64,000 nt of DNA from Pseudoxanthomonas sp. PXM03 (lineage in GTDB: Bacteria; Pseudomonadota; Gammaproteobacteria; Xanthomonadales; Xanthomonadaceae), in contig NZ_JACVAU010000003.1 of the NCBI RefSeq assembly GCF_014852005.1, positions 124,001 through 188,000 on the forward strand. The letters run 5' to 3'. Made by a program: the position numbers and the translations under genes. Shown piece after piece: positions 20,152 through 28,998 of this stretch (position 1 is its first letter; each line of letters begins with the position of its first letter). Under the pieces are notes generated by a model. That model was not told the origin of the DNA. It worked only from the letters and a program-made list of their open reading frames with translations, and did not search any database.

Positions 20152-20938
20152 GCGCGGCCGTCGCATGCTGCTCTGGTCGACGGCGATCGCCGCAGCCTGC
20201 TATCTCGCCGCCTGCGCGTTGCTCTATTCGCAGCAACGCCGGTTGATCTACTACCCGCAGCTCACCCGGGTGGAACCCGCGCAAACCGATATCGCCCTCC
20301 CCCGCCCCGGCGCCACGCTGCGTGGCTGGGTGGTCAATCCGGGGCGTCGGGATGCCGTCCTGTACTTCGGAGGAAACGCCGAATCCGTGCAGGCCAGCCG
20401 GGACGACCTTGCCCGCTGGCTTCCCGGCCATACGGCGTATCTTTTCGCGTACCGCGGCTACGGCGCCAGTGACGGCGTGCCCAGCGAGGCGGCATTGCTG
20501 GCGGACGCGCTCGCGCAATTCGACGATGTGGCTCGACGGCACCCGGATGGGCAGGTCTCCGTGGTCGGGCGCAGCCTCGGCAGCGGGGTCGCCACGCATG
20601 TCGCTGCGGAACGGACGGTGCCACGGCTGGTGCTGGTCACCCCCTTCGACAGCCTGGCCGCCGTTGCGCAATCGCACTATCCCGTCTTTCCGGCACGATG
20701 GCTGCTGCACGACCACTACGACTCGTCGCAACGCCTGCCGCGGCATCGGGGTGAGCTGCTGGTGCTGCGGGCGGGACGGGATGTGGTGGTGCCGCCCGCA
20801 AACACCGACCGGCTGCTCAAAGCCTTCAAGGGACGTGCGCTGATCGTGGACTTCCCGCACGCGGGCCATGACGACCTGTCGCTGGATCCCCACTACTGGC
20901 GCACCTTCAGCGACTTCCTCGAAACCGGCGCGGACTGA
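20144..20938 (+). CDS. Membrane-anchored alpha/beta hydrolase (BEM46/ABHD13-like)
   Basis: A 264-residue serine hydrolase with an N-terminal signal anchor (LLWSTAIAAACYLAACALLY). The fold motifs are YFGGNAES (oxyanion loop), the nucleophile elbow VGRSLGSGVA, the Asp in LRAGRDVVVPP and the His in HAGHDDLSL, a complete triad. It resembles the BEM46 / YfhR group of peptidase-like hydrolases whose substrates are unknown. The active domain is expected on the periplasmic face, or facing the cytosol if the anchor inserts the other way. It overlaps the DUF1244 gene and faces the antiporter gene convergently, 9 bp away. Confidence 0.85.
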   Translation: MGKRGRRMLLWSTAIAAACYLAACALLYSQQRRLIYYPQLTRVEPAQTDIALPRPGATLRGWVVNPGRRDAVLYFGGNAESVQASRDDLARWLPGHTAYLFAYRGYGASDGVPSEAALLADALAQFDDVARRHPDGQVSVVGRSLGSGVATHVAAERTVPRLVLVTPFDSLAAVAQSHYPVFPARWLLHDHYDSSQRLPRHRGELLVLRAGRDVVVPPANTDRLLKAFKGRALIVDFPHAGHDDLSLDPHYWRTFSDFLETGAD

Positions 20939-20947
20939 GCGCGCCGG

Positions 20948-22789
20948 CTACTCCTCTTCTTCCTCGCCGATGATCTCGGCGGCTTCCTCGTTGAGCGCCC
21001 TCGCCTCGCGCTTGGGCTTGGTGAAGGGCGTCGGCGTGGGCTTGGCGGGCCTGGCGTTGCCGTAGAGCGCCGGGATGCCCGACCTGAGGTCGCCGCCCGC
21101 GATCTCGAGTTCGAGGCGCTCGGCGTCCCGCCGACGGATTTCCAGTGCGATCGTTTCGGCATCTTCGCGCGACATGCCCACGCTCATCAACGCGGCCTGA
21201 CCGAACTCCACCGCGGACTCGAACGTCTCCCGGATCTGGAAATCCACGCCTGCGGCGATCAGCGCCAGCGAGTGCTCGCGGTCGAACGAGCGCACCAGCA
21301 CCTGCGCCTGCGGGAACTCGTGCTTGACCAGCTCCACGATGCGGCTCGCCGCGTCCTTGTCGTCGATGCAGATCGCGATGGACTGCGCCGTCTGTGCGCC
21401 GCACGCGCGCAGCACATCCAGCCGCGTGCCGTCGCCGTAGTAGATCTTGAAGCCGAATTCCTCCGCGCTACGGATCATCTCGATGTCGGTATCGATGATG
21501 GTGACGTCCACGTCGCGTGCCAGCAGCGACTGGCTCATCACCTGGCCGAAGCGGCCGAAGCCGATGATCAACACGCTGCCACTGAGGCCTTTCGCCTCCT
21601 CGATGCCTTCCATCGAGGGCTGCTCCGGATGGGTGAACCGGCGCAGCAGCAGCACGAACAGCGGCGTCAGCGCCATCGACAGCACCACGATGGCGGTGAG
21701 GTTGGCATTGACGGTTGCGTCGATGATGCCGGCCGCGGCGGCGGCGGCGAACAGCACGAAGGCGAATTCGCCGCCCTGCGCCATCAGCACCGCGCGGTCG
21801 AGCGCTTCGGCATGCGAACTGCGGGTGACGCGCGCGACCATGTAGATGCAGGCGGCCTTGACGGCCATCATCGCAAGCACCGCGCTGACGATGAGCGGCC
21901 AGTTGGCCGCCACCACGCCCAGGTCCAGCGCCATGCCCACGCCAAGGAAGAACAGGCCCAGCAGGATGCCGCGGAAGGGTTCGATGTCGGCTTCGATCTG
22001 GTGACGGAAGGTCGATTCGGACAACAGCACGCCGGCCAGGAAAGCGCCCATCGCCATCGACAGGCCACCCAACTGCATCAGCAACGCGGCACCCAGCACC
22101 ACCAGCAACGCGGCGGCGGTCATCACTTCGCGCGCCTTGGCCGCAGCGAGGATGCGGAAGAAAGGGTTCAACAGCCAGATACCGGCGGCGATCAGCCCGG
22201 CCAGCGACGCGACACCGATGCCGATCGCGATCCAGCGCGAGCCCTCCTGCGGCTCCACCACCTGGGGCGACATGAAGGCGACCAGCACCAGCAACGGTAC
22301 GATCAGCAAGTCTTCGAACAGCAGGATCGATACCACCTTCTGGCCATGCGGCAACGCGACGTCGCCCCGCTCCGCCAGCAGCTGCATGACCACCGCCGTG
22401 GACGTCAGCACGAAGCCCATGCCGCCGATGAACGACACCGCCAGCGGGTAGCCGAACACCAGGCCCACGCCGGTCAGCAATACCGTACAGACCACGATCT
22501 GCAGCGTTCCCAGCCCGAAGATCTGCTTGCGCAGGCTCCACAGGTGGCTGGGCCGCATTTCCAGACCGATCACGAACAGGAACATCACCACGCCGAGTTC
22601 GGCAACGTGCAGGATGGACTGCGGATCGGAGAACCACTTCAGACCGAACGGACCTATCACAAGGCCGGCGGCGAGATATCCCAGCACCGATCCCAGGCCC
22701 AGGCGCCGGAAGATCGGCACGGTCACGACGGCGGCACCCAGCAGGGCGACGACACTTACCAGTTGGCTGGCACCGGATTCTGCACTCAT
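20948..22789 (-). CDS. Kef-type monovalent cation:proton antiporter with TrkA-N domain
   Basis: A 613-residue CPA2 transporter like KefB/KefC, which exchanges K+ for H+ under electrophile or pH stress. About 12 membrane spans fill residues 1-385, with conserved LGYLAAGLVIGP, FLFVIGLEMRP, SILLFEDLLIVPLLVL and LMAQGGEFAFVLFA. A cytosolic RCK/TrkA-N domain begins near 400 (VLIIGFGRFGQVMSQSLLARD), with the acidic DTD at the end of strand 2. The C-terminal tail is charged and ends in a run of glutamates. No KefF/KefG-type ancillary oxidoreductase gene is next to it. ATG 22789. Confidence 0.92.
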   Translation of the reverse strand: MSAESGASQLVSVVALLGAAVVTVPIFRRLGLGSVLGYLAAGLVIGPFGLKWFSDPQSILHVAELGVVMFLFVIGLEMRPSHLWSLRKQIFGLGTLQIVVCTVLLTGVGLVFGYPLAVSFIGGMGFVLTSTAVVMQLLAERGDVALPHGQKVVSILLFEDLLIVPLLVLVAFMSPQVVEPQEGSRWIAIGIGVASLAGLIAAGIWLLNPFFRILAAAKAREVMTAAALLVVLGAALLMQLGGLSMAMGAFLAGVLLSESTFRHQIEADIEPFRGILLGLFFLGVGMALDLGVVAANWPLIVSAVLAMMAVKAACIYMVARVTRSSHAEALDRAVLMAQGGEFAFVLFAAAAAAGIIDATVNANLTAIVVLSMALTPLFVLLLRRFTHPEQPSMEGIEEAKGLSGSVLIIGFGRFGQVMSQSLLARDVDVTIIDTDIEMIRSAEEFGFKIYYGDGTRLDVLRACGAQTAQSIAICIDDKDAASRIVELVKHEFPQAQVLVRSFDREHSLALIAAGVDFQIRETFESAVEFGQAALMSVGMSREDAETIALEIRRRDAERLELEIAGGDLRSGIPALYGNARPAKPTPTPFTKPKREARALNEEAAEIIGEEEEE

Positions 22790-22820
22790 GCTGGCAGTCT
22801 ACCGGATGGATGCGCCCGCT

Positions 22821-23072
22821 CTACCGGCCCGGCGCCTTCATGGCCAGCCATGCGGCCGCTGCCACCGGTACCGCGAAGATCAGCAACTGGATGGGCAACT
22901 CTTCCTGCAGCGAGTAACCGTGCGACATGCCCGTACACAGGTTCCAGAGCACGGCGAGCAACCAGCCCAGGCTGAAAAATACCGCTACAGCACGACGTCT
23001 GGCTGGCTTGGCCAGCCACATCGCAAAGCCCACGACCAGCAGGCCGACAACGATGAAGATCAAGGTCCGCAC
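22821..23072 (-). CDS. Small inner-membrane protein of unknown function (83 aa)
   Basis: An 83-residue protein with three predicted membrane spans: TLIFIVVGLLVVGFAMWLA, AVFFSLGWLLAVLWNLCTG and LLIFAVPVAAAAWLAM. No family was recognised. The start is taken as GTG at 23072 because GGGGAGG lies 8 bases upstream; a longer in-frame form from 23168 would begin without a ribosome-binding site. It lies between the Kef antiporter and the SDR gene, on the same strand as both, with spacings of about 30 and 117 bp. Confidence 0.65.
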   Translation of the reverse strand: MRTLIFIVVGLLVVGFAMWLAKPARRRAVAVFFSLGWLLAVLWNLCTGMSHGYSLQEELPIQLLIFAVPVAAAAWLAMKAPGR

Positions 23073-23189
23073 GGTGTGGTCCTCCCCGGGAATTGGCTCG
23101 CGCGGGGCAGCCCGCGCGCCCACATTACCGCACTCCAGTACCACGCTTCCCGTCCGGGAACGGGCCACGCAACCCGGTCCAAGACACGC

Positions 23190-23963
23190 TCACTTGGTGG
23201 TGTAGCCGCCGTTGATGAGGATGGTCTGCCCGGTGATCCACCAGCCGTCGCTCACCAGGTGGCGGATGAAGGGCACCACGTCTTCGATGTCCGTCAGCCC
23301 GGTCTTGCTGCTGGGCGAAAGCGCCGCCGCGCTCTTGTGGTACGCGACGGCATCGGCACCTTCGGCCGGATAGAAGAACGGGGTATCCATGGGGCCGGGG
23401 CCGACGGCGGTCACCGAGATGCCACGTGCGCCGAATTCCTTGGCCGCAGCACGGGTGAAGTGTTCCACCGGCGCCTTGGTGCCTGCGTACGCCGCATAGA
23501 ACGGGGTGAACGCGCCAAGAAGCGATGTAACCAGGGTGCATACCTTGCCGTTGTCATTGAGGTGCCTGCCGGCCTCCTTCAGGAAGAAGAACGCGGTCTT
23601 GGCATTGACCGCCGCCATGTCGTCGTACTCGGCCTCGGAAATGTCGGCCATCGGTTTCTTCAGCACCTTGCCGATCGTGTTGATGGCGATGTCGGGGCGG
23701 CCGACTGCCGCGACCGCATCGGTGAACAACCGCTCCATGGCTCCGGCGGTGGTCAGATCACCCTGCAGCGCGACGGCCTTTGCGCCAGTCCGCTCGATGG
23801 CAGCGACAGTGGCCTCTGCCTGGGCCGTGCTGGCGGCGCTGTTGTAGTGAATGGCAATGGCACTGGCACCCTGCGCGGCGAGGTCGCGGGCGATCAGGCC
23901 GCCCAGATTCTTGGCGCCGCCGGCGATCAGGACGACTTTGCCGCGGATGGAATGGTCGGTCAT
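23190..23963 (-). CDS. Short-chain dehydrogenase/reductase
   Basis: A 257-residue classical SDR oxidoreductase using NAD(P)H. The Rossmann signature is IAGGAKNLGGLIAR, the central NTIGK replaces the usual NNAG, a serine lies in LVTSLLGAF, and the catalytic YxxxK is YAGTK. The C-terminal WWITGQTILINGGYTTK is typical. Substrate unknown. AAGGA lies 7 bases before ATG 23963. It is transcribed divergently from the AraC-type regulator at 24077, with 113 bp between starts, so it is a likely target of that regulator. Confidence 0.9.
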   Translation of the reverse strand: MTDHSIRGKVVLIAGGAKNLGGLIARDLAAQGASAIAIHYNSAASTAQAEATVAAIERTGAKAVALQGDLTTAGAMERLFTDAVAAVGRPDIAINTIGKVLKKPMADISEAEYDDMAAVNAKTAFFFLKEAGRHLNDNGKVCTLVTSLLGAFTPFYAAYAGTKAPVEHFTRAAAKEFGARGISVTAVGPGPMDTPFFYPAEGADAVAYHKSAAALSPSSKTGLTDIEDVVPFIRHLVSDGWWITGQTILINGGYTTK

Positions 23964-24076
23964 GGGAATTTCCTTCAGGGGGCGATAGGGGCGGTCGACT
24001 GCAGGGAGAGCCAGCGGTAGGCAGTCCCGCTCGACGCCACTAAGATGCGTGCGAAGCGGCTCGCCTGGCTTTCACG

Positions 24077-25027
24077 ATGTCCCGTCCACTGTCAAATTCT
24101 CCGGTGCCCGATGGCCCGCAAGATGGCTGGCAATCGTCGTATGACGCGGCCAACCACGCGTCTGAAGGGACGCCGCAATACCGGGTGCTCGCGCAGGCGC
24201 GTTGGCCCGGCGTGGAACTGCTGGTCTGCCGCGAGGACATCCGCCAGCGCACGCTGTGGGCGATCGACCAACCGCGCCACACGGTCATCGTCCACCTGGG
24301 CGGCACCATGCGCGAGCTGGATACCGAGATCGATGGCGCCGGCGCCACCCATGCGCCTCCGTCGCCGGGCGACATCTGGCTGATCCCCGCGAAAAGACGC
24401 TATGCCAGTCAGGCGAAGGGACAGGTCATCACCTACGCCGAGTTGCGGCTGTCCCCGCTCGCCGAGGTGGACGTGGGCAACGGACAGCGCGCCCTCATTG
24501 AAGACCTGATGCCGCGCCTGGGCCACCGCGATGAATTTCTCCACTACAGCGTGGCCCGACTCGGGCGCCTGAGCCAGCAGGACGACGACCTGTCGGTGAT
24601 GATGGCCGAACGCCTGCAACTGGTCCTGCGGCAACACCTGTACGACGGCTACCGCTTGCCCGTGATGCGCGCGCCCGCATCGGCCCGGCTCGCGCCGCGC
24701 GCGGCGCGTCAGCTGTGCGACCACATCGAGGCCTGTCTGGACCAGCGCATCACGCTGGCCGAACTGGCGATGCTGGTCGACATGAGCGTGCACCAGTTGC
24801 TGATCGCATTCCGGCGCGACTTCGGCACCACGCCCGCGCAGTACATCTTGGCTCAGCGTCTTCGCCGGGCCCGTTGGCATCTGCTCAACAGCAACGCCGA
24901 CATCGCGAACATCGCCGTCGACTGCGGTTTCGCCAGCCACAGCCACCTCAGCGCAGCATTCAAGCGCGATACGGGCATCACCCCGCGTCAGTTCCGCGAC
25001 GGGCTGCGCATGCGCGCGATGGAGTGA
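24077..25027 (+). CDS. AraC-family transcriptional regulator
   Basis: A 316-residue regulator. The C-terminal 100 residues form the AraC/XylS double helix-turn-helix: ITLAELAMLVDMSVHQLLIAFRR (first HTH), FGTTPAQYILAQRLRRAR (linker), and IANIAVDCGFASHSHLSAAFKRDTGITPRQFR (second HTH). The N-terminal 200 residues resemble a cupin sensor (HTVIVHLGGTMRELDTEI, PGDIWLIPAKRRY), as in regulators of catabolic or stress genes. The ligand is unknown. Divergent arrangement suggests it controls the SDR at 23190-23963. Its stop abuts the moeB stop on the other strand with no gap. Confidence 0.92.
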   Translation: MSRPLSNSPVPDGPQDGWQSSYDAANHASEGTPQYRVLAQARWPGVELLVCREDIRQRTLWAIDQPRHTVIVHLGGTMRELDTEIDGAGATHAPPSPGDIWLIPAKRRYASQAKGQVITYAELRLSPLAEVDVGNGQRALIEDLMPRLGHRDEFLHYSVARLGRLSQQDDDLSVMMAERLQLVLRQHLYDGYRLPVMRAPASARLAPRAARQLCDHIEACLDQRITLAELAMLVDMSVHQLLIAFRRDFGTTPAQYILAQRLRRARWHLLNSNADIANIAVDCGFASHSHLSAAFKRDTGITPRQFRDGLRMRAME

Positions 25028-26167
25028 TCAGGCCGGCGCGCGGCAGAACGCGGGGTAGTCGATGTAGCCGGGGAACGGCAGATCGAGCGCGCACACCGCG
25101 CAGTCCGGGTCGTGCCGCAACCGGGTTTCGCGGAAGCGCATGGACAGCGCTTCGAAGTGAAGCAACCGGCCCGTCAGCGGGTCGCCGATGCCCAGCAGCA
25201 ACTTGAGGACTTCGGTGGCCTGCAGCAGCCCGATCACCCCCGGCAGCACGCCCAGCACGCCGGCTTCGGCGCAGTTGGGGGCGAACTCCGGCGGCGGCGG
25301 TTCCGGGAACAGGCAGCGGTAACAGGGCGCATGGCCACGATGGCGACCGGCATCGAACACGCTCACTTGCCCCTCGAAGCGTTGCACCGCGCCATACACC
25401 AACGGCTTGCCCAGCTTCACGCAGGCATCGTTGAGCAGGTAGCGTACCGGGAAGTTGTCGGCCCCATCCAGCACCACGTCCACGCCCTCCAGCAGGTGTT
25501 CGACATTGCCCACCGTGACGCGCTCGGCCACGGCTTCGATACGGATACGCGGATTGAGTGCGGCAAGCGCTGCCTGCGCGGAGGCGACCTTGGCCTGGCC
25601 CACCCGCGCTTCGGTATGCAGGATCTGGCGCTGCAGGTTGCTGCGGTCGACCACGTCATCGTCCGCGATGCGCAGCTGCCCTACCCCGGCGGCGGCAAGA
25701 TAGAACGCCGCAGGAGATCCCAGGCCGCCCGCCCCGATCATCAGCACGCGCGACTGCTGCAGGCGCAGCTGGCCCGCCGCGCCCACTTCGGGCAACAGCA
25801 GGTGGCGGGAATAGCGCTCGTTGAAGTCGCGGGCGTCATCGGACAGGACGGGCATGACGACCGGGCGCCCTTCTTCGATCCAGCGCGACGTTCCACCCGC
25901 GACGGAGAACACTGCTGTATAGCCTGCGGCTTCCAGCACGCGGGCGGCCTCCATCGATCGCCCGCCCTTCTGGCAGACCAGCACGATGCTGGCGTCTCGA
26001 TCCGGCAGGTGGGCGGCAGGATCGGCTTCCAGCTGCGCCTTGGGAATGCCTCGCGCACCCTCGGCCTGGCCGCTGGCACGCTCGTGGTCTTCGCGTACAT
26101 CGATGAAGACACTGCCTTGCGCAAGCAGCGGGGCGACGTGTTCGGGGAGGATTTCGCGGATGGCCAT
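25028..26167 (-). CDS. moeB: Molybdopterin-synthase adenylyltransferase with N-terminal rhodanese domain
   Basis: A 379-residue fusion. Residues 1 to about 100 form a rhodanese domain (VFIDVREDHERASGQ; active-site loop VCQKGGRS with Cys). The remainder is a ThiF/MoeB/E1-like adenylyltransferase: YSRHLLLPEVG, the ATP site IGAGGLGSPAAFYLA, DVVDRSNLQRQ, DGADNFPVRYLLND, the NCAEAGVLGVLPG catalytic Cys, and zinc-binding CYRC and CAVC pairs. It activates the C-terminal glycine of MoaD for thiocarboxylate formation in molybdenum cofactor synthesis; the rhodanese could supply sulfur. It follows moeA by 36 bp. ATG 26167 is preferred over 26185. Confidence 0.93.
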   Translation of the reverse strand: MAIREILPEHVAPLLAQGSVFIDVREDHERASGQAEGARGIPKAQLEADPAAHLPDRDASIVLVCQKGGRSMEAARVLEAAGYTAVFSVAGGTSRWIEEGRPVVMPVLSDDARDFNERYSRHLLLPEVGAAGQLRLQQSRVLMIGAGGLGSPAAFYLAAAGVGQLRIADDDVVDRSNLQRQILHTEARVGQAKVASAQAALAALNPRIRIEAVAERVTVGNVEHLLEGVDVVLDGADNFPVRYLLNDACVKLGKPLVYGAVQRFEGQVSVFDAGRHRGHAPCYRCLFPEPPPPEFAPNCAEAGVLGVLPGVIGLLQATEVLKLLLGIGDPLTGRLLHFEALSMRFRETRLRHDPDCAVCALDLPFPGYIDYPAFCRAPA

Positions 26168-26203
26168 GGCGTGATTATCGCGCAACTCGCCACGCGGGCC
26201 GCT

Positions 26204-27421
26204 TCAGCAACCGATCACGTCCACGACGTCGCCCGCCGAATAGTCGCGCGCACCTTCGGGCAGGATGATCAGTGCATTGCTGTCGGCGACCGCACGCAAC
26301 TGGTGGGAAGCATCCGCAGCGTTGGGCGTGACCTGCAATCGTCCATCGTCCCCGCTTTCCATCCATCCTCGTAGGAATTCCAGGCGCTCGTGCGTCTTGC
26401 GCCAGGGCGCCCGCAACACCGCCTTCCATTGCGGACGAGGCTCACGACGACGCTGCAGGCCATCCAGCAGGGCCCGCCCGAGCGTCAGAAAGGTGGCCAG
26501 CGAGGACACCGGATTGCCCGGCAGGCAAAGGAACAGGGCCCGGTCCATCTCGCCGAACAGCACCGGCATCCCGGGCTTCATGCGTACCCTCCAGAAATGG
26601 ATGCGACCCCGCGCTGCCAGCAGTGCGGGCAGATGATCTTTCTCGCCGGCGGACACGCCACCGCAGGTGATGACGACATCGAACGCGGCAGCGGCGTCGG
26701 CCAGCGCGGTACTCATGCGCTCCGGATCGTCAGGAAGCGTCGGCCAGGCGGTCGGCTCCAGACCTTCCGCGCGCAGCAGCCCCATCAGCAGTTCGCGATT
26801 GCTGTTGTAGATCTGGCCGGGCGCCAACGGCAACCCGGGTTCCACCAGTTCGTCGCCGGTCGTGAACACGGCCACGGTCGGGCGTTGTGCGACTGCCAGC
26901 GAGGCTATCCCCAGCCCGGCTGCCAACGACACCCGGGCCGGCGTCAGTACCTGACCATCGGCGAGCACGCTTGCGCCCGCCTGCACGTCTTCGCCCGCGC
27001 GCCGCACATCCGCGCCGGGGCGCAGGCCGGCCGGCACACGCACCATGCCGTCATGCAGGGTGCAGTCTTCCTTGATGGCGACGGTGTCCGTACCCGCAGG
27101 CAGCGGCGCGCCCGTGGTGATGCGGACGCATTCCCCGGCGCCGACCTGCATGACCTGCAGTCGGCCGGCGAACTGTTCACCGGTCAATCGCAGCAGGGTG
27201 TCTTCCCCCGGCAGCAGGCTGGCGTGGGCGAAGGCGAAGCCATCCATGCGGCTGTTGTCGAACGGCGGCAACGGGCGGAGGGCGGTGATGTCCTCGACCA
27301 GCACCCGGCCGCTGGCGCGGGTGACGGCGATGCGCTCCGGACCCAGCATCCGGTTGCCGGCGACCTGCCGGATGATCTGTCCGGCTTCGGCGAAGCCGAT
27401 GCGAGACGGGTATCCGGTCAC
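26204..27421 (-). CDS. moeA: Molybdopterin molybdenumtransferase
   Basis: It inserts molybdenum into adenylylated molybdopterin. The 405-residue protein contains MoeA domains [16 protein letters not shown] (domain I/II junction), [19 protein letters not shown], the MPT-binding domain TGDELVEPG and [35 protein letters not shown], and the C-terminal [25 protein letters not shown]. It begins with GTG at 27421, overlapping the der stop (GTGA), so it is translationally coupled to der. It is followed by moeB, giving a two-gene cofactor module. Confidence 0.96.
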   Translation of the reverse strand: MTGYPSRIGFAEAGQIIRQVAGNRMLGPERIAVTRASGRVLVEDITALRPLPPFDNSRMDGFAFAHASLLPGEDTLLRLTGEQFAGRLQVMQVGAGECVRITTGAPLPAGTDTVAIKEDCTLHDGMVRVPAGLRPGADVRRAGEDVQAGASVLADGQVLTPARVSLAAGLGIASLAVAQRPTVAVFTTGDELVEPGLPLAPGQIYNSNRELLMGLLRAEGLEPTAWPTLPDDPERMSTALADAAAAFDVVITCGGVSAGEKDHLPALLAARGRIHFWRVRMKPGMPVLFGEMDRALFLCLPGNPVSSLATFLTLGRALLDGLQRRREPRPQWKAVLRAPWRKTHERLEFLRGWMESGDDGRLQVTPNAADASHQLRAVADSNALIILPEGARDYSAGDVVDVIGC

Positions 27422-28818
27422 TTGCCGCGCTTGACGTGCCGGATCAGGCGACGCTTCTTCGCGATCTGTTTTTCGGTCAGCACGTTCTTCTTGCCTTCGT
27501 AGGGGTTGGCGCCCTCGCGGAAGATGAAGCGCACCGGCGTACCGGCCAGCTTGAAGCGCTTGCGGAAGAAGTTCTCCAGGTACCGCTTGTACGACTCCGG
27601 CAACACCTTCAGGCGAGTGCCATGGACGATGAAGGTCGGCGGATTGGCGCCGCCCGGATGCACGTAGCGCAGCTTGGAAACGTGGCCACGGATGCTCGGC
27701 GGCGGGTTGGTCTCGTACGCGACTTCCAGCGCCTTGTTGACTTCGCTGGTGCCGAACTCCTTGGTCGCCGACGCATGTGCGCGGTGGATGGCCTTGAACA
27801 GTTCACGCAGGCCGGAGCCATGCAGCGCGGAAATGCGGACCACTTCGGCCCACTCGACGAACCCCAGCTTGCGTGCCAACAGCGCTTCTGCCTGTTCGCG
27901 CTGGTAGGTCGTCAGCCCGTCCCATTTGTTGATCCCCACGACCAGCGCGCGGCCCGCATCGAGCACGGCGCCCAGCACGCTGGCATCCTGGTCGGTGACA
28001 CCTTCGGTCGCATCCAGCAGCAGCACGGCCACCTGGCACTGCTCGATGGCCTGCAGCGTCTTGACCACGCTGAACTTCTCGACGGCCTCCTCCACCTTGC
28101 CCTTGCGGCGCAGGCCGGCAGTGTCGATCAGGCGGTACTGGCGACCGTCGCGCTCCATGTCCACGGCAATCGAGTCGCGTGTGGTGCCCGGCACCTCGGA
28201 GGCGATCATGCGTTCTTCGCCCAGCAGGCGATTCACCAGCGTGGACTTGCCCACGTTGGGGCGGCCCACGAAGGCGACCCGCATGCGGTCGGGATCGTCG
28301 TCCAGCCCGGCAGTGGCACCTTCATCGGGCAACCGCTGGTGGACTTCCTCCAGCAGGTCGTCGATGCCCTGCCGGTGCGAAGCCGAGATCGTGATGACGT
28401 CGGAGAAACCGTAGCGGGCGAAATCCGCCAGCGCGGTGGTCTCGTTGATGCCATCGATCTTGTTGATGACCAGCAGCGTGGGGCGCGCGGCCTTGCGCAG
28501 CCAGGCCAGGATCTCGTCGTCGAGCGCGGATGCACCTTCACGGCCATCGACGATGAACAACACCAGGTCGGCCTCTTCGGCCGCCGCACGTGCCTGGCGT
28601 GCCGTGGCACCGGCCAGGCCCTCTTCCTCACCGGCGATGCCGCCGGTATCGACGACCAGGAAAGGGTCGTCTTCGTCGAGGCGGCAGACGCCGTAGTTGC
28701 GATCGCGCGTCACGCCGGGCTGGTCATGCACCAGGGCGTCACGACTGCGGGTCAGCGCGTTGAACAGGGTGGATTTGCCGACGTTGGGACGACCCACCAG
28801 GGCGACGAGGGGCAACAT
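27418..28818 (-). CDS. der: Ribosome biogenesis GTPase Der (EngA)
   Basis: An essential double GTPase for 50S subunit assembly. The 466-residue protein has two G domains in tandem: [12 protein letters not shown] at residues 8-19 with DTGG and NKID, and a second [12 protein letters not shown] near 180 with DTAG and NKWD. A C-terminal KH-like domain follows, with the basic tail [13 protein letters not shown]. The start [11 protein letters not shown] at 28818 fits the family; a longer reading from 28905 adds an unrelated 29 residues. It lies downstream of bamB, after a terminator-like hairpin. Confidence 0.97.
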   Translation of the reverse strand: MLPLVALVGRPNVGKSTLFNALTRSRDALVHDQPGVTRDRNYGVCRLDEDDPFLVVDTGGIAGEEEGLAGATARQARAAAEEADLVLFIVDGREGASALDDEILAWLRKAARPTLLVINKIDGINETTALADFARYGFSDVITISASHRQGIDDLLEEVHQRLPDEGATAGLDDDPDRMRVAFVGRPNVGKSTLVNRLLGEERMIASEVPGTTRDSIAVDMERDGRQYRLIDTAGLRRKGKVEEAVEKFSVVKTLQAIEQCQVAVLLLDATEGVTDQDASVLGAVLDAGRALVVGINKWDGLTTYQREQAEALLARKLGFVEWAEVVRISALHGSGLRELFKAIHRAHASATKEFGTSEVNKALEVAYETNPPPSIRGHVSKLRYVHPGGANPPTFIVHGTRLKVLPESYKRYLENFFRKRFKLAGTPVRFIFREGANPYEGKKNVLTEKQIAKKRRLIRHVKRGK

Positions 28819-28931
28819 GCAGAGGCAACCGGAAAGGAAATTGTTGCCGGAGGCGTGTCGCCGCGCGCAGGGCACGGCCGCTCCGGTCTGGCAACGGGCC
28901 GCCATGGTATCGGAATACGTCCCCTTCCGCG

Positions 28932-28956
28932 AAAAAGGGCCGCAATGCGGCCCTTT
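28932..28956 (-). terminator. Intrinsic terminator after bamB
   Basis: Read on the minus strand, a 10-bp stem (AAAGGGCCGC / GCGGCCCTTT) with a 3-nt loop runs into a five-T tract. It lies between bamB and der and could separate the bam cluster from der-moeA-moeB, or attenuate readthrough. Confidence 0.75.
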
Positions 28957-28967
28957 CCGGCAAGACA

Positions 28968-28987
28968 GGAGTGGGCCGGCCCACTCC
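28968..28987. terminator. Perfect 20-bp palindrome between bamB and der
   Basis: Symmetric arms GGAGTGGGCC / GGCCCACTCC without a spacer lie 11 bp after the bamB stop. It is probably a first, T-less hairpin in tandem with the terminator at 28932-28956. Confidence 0.45.
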
Positions 28988-28998
28988 TTCGGACGGGG

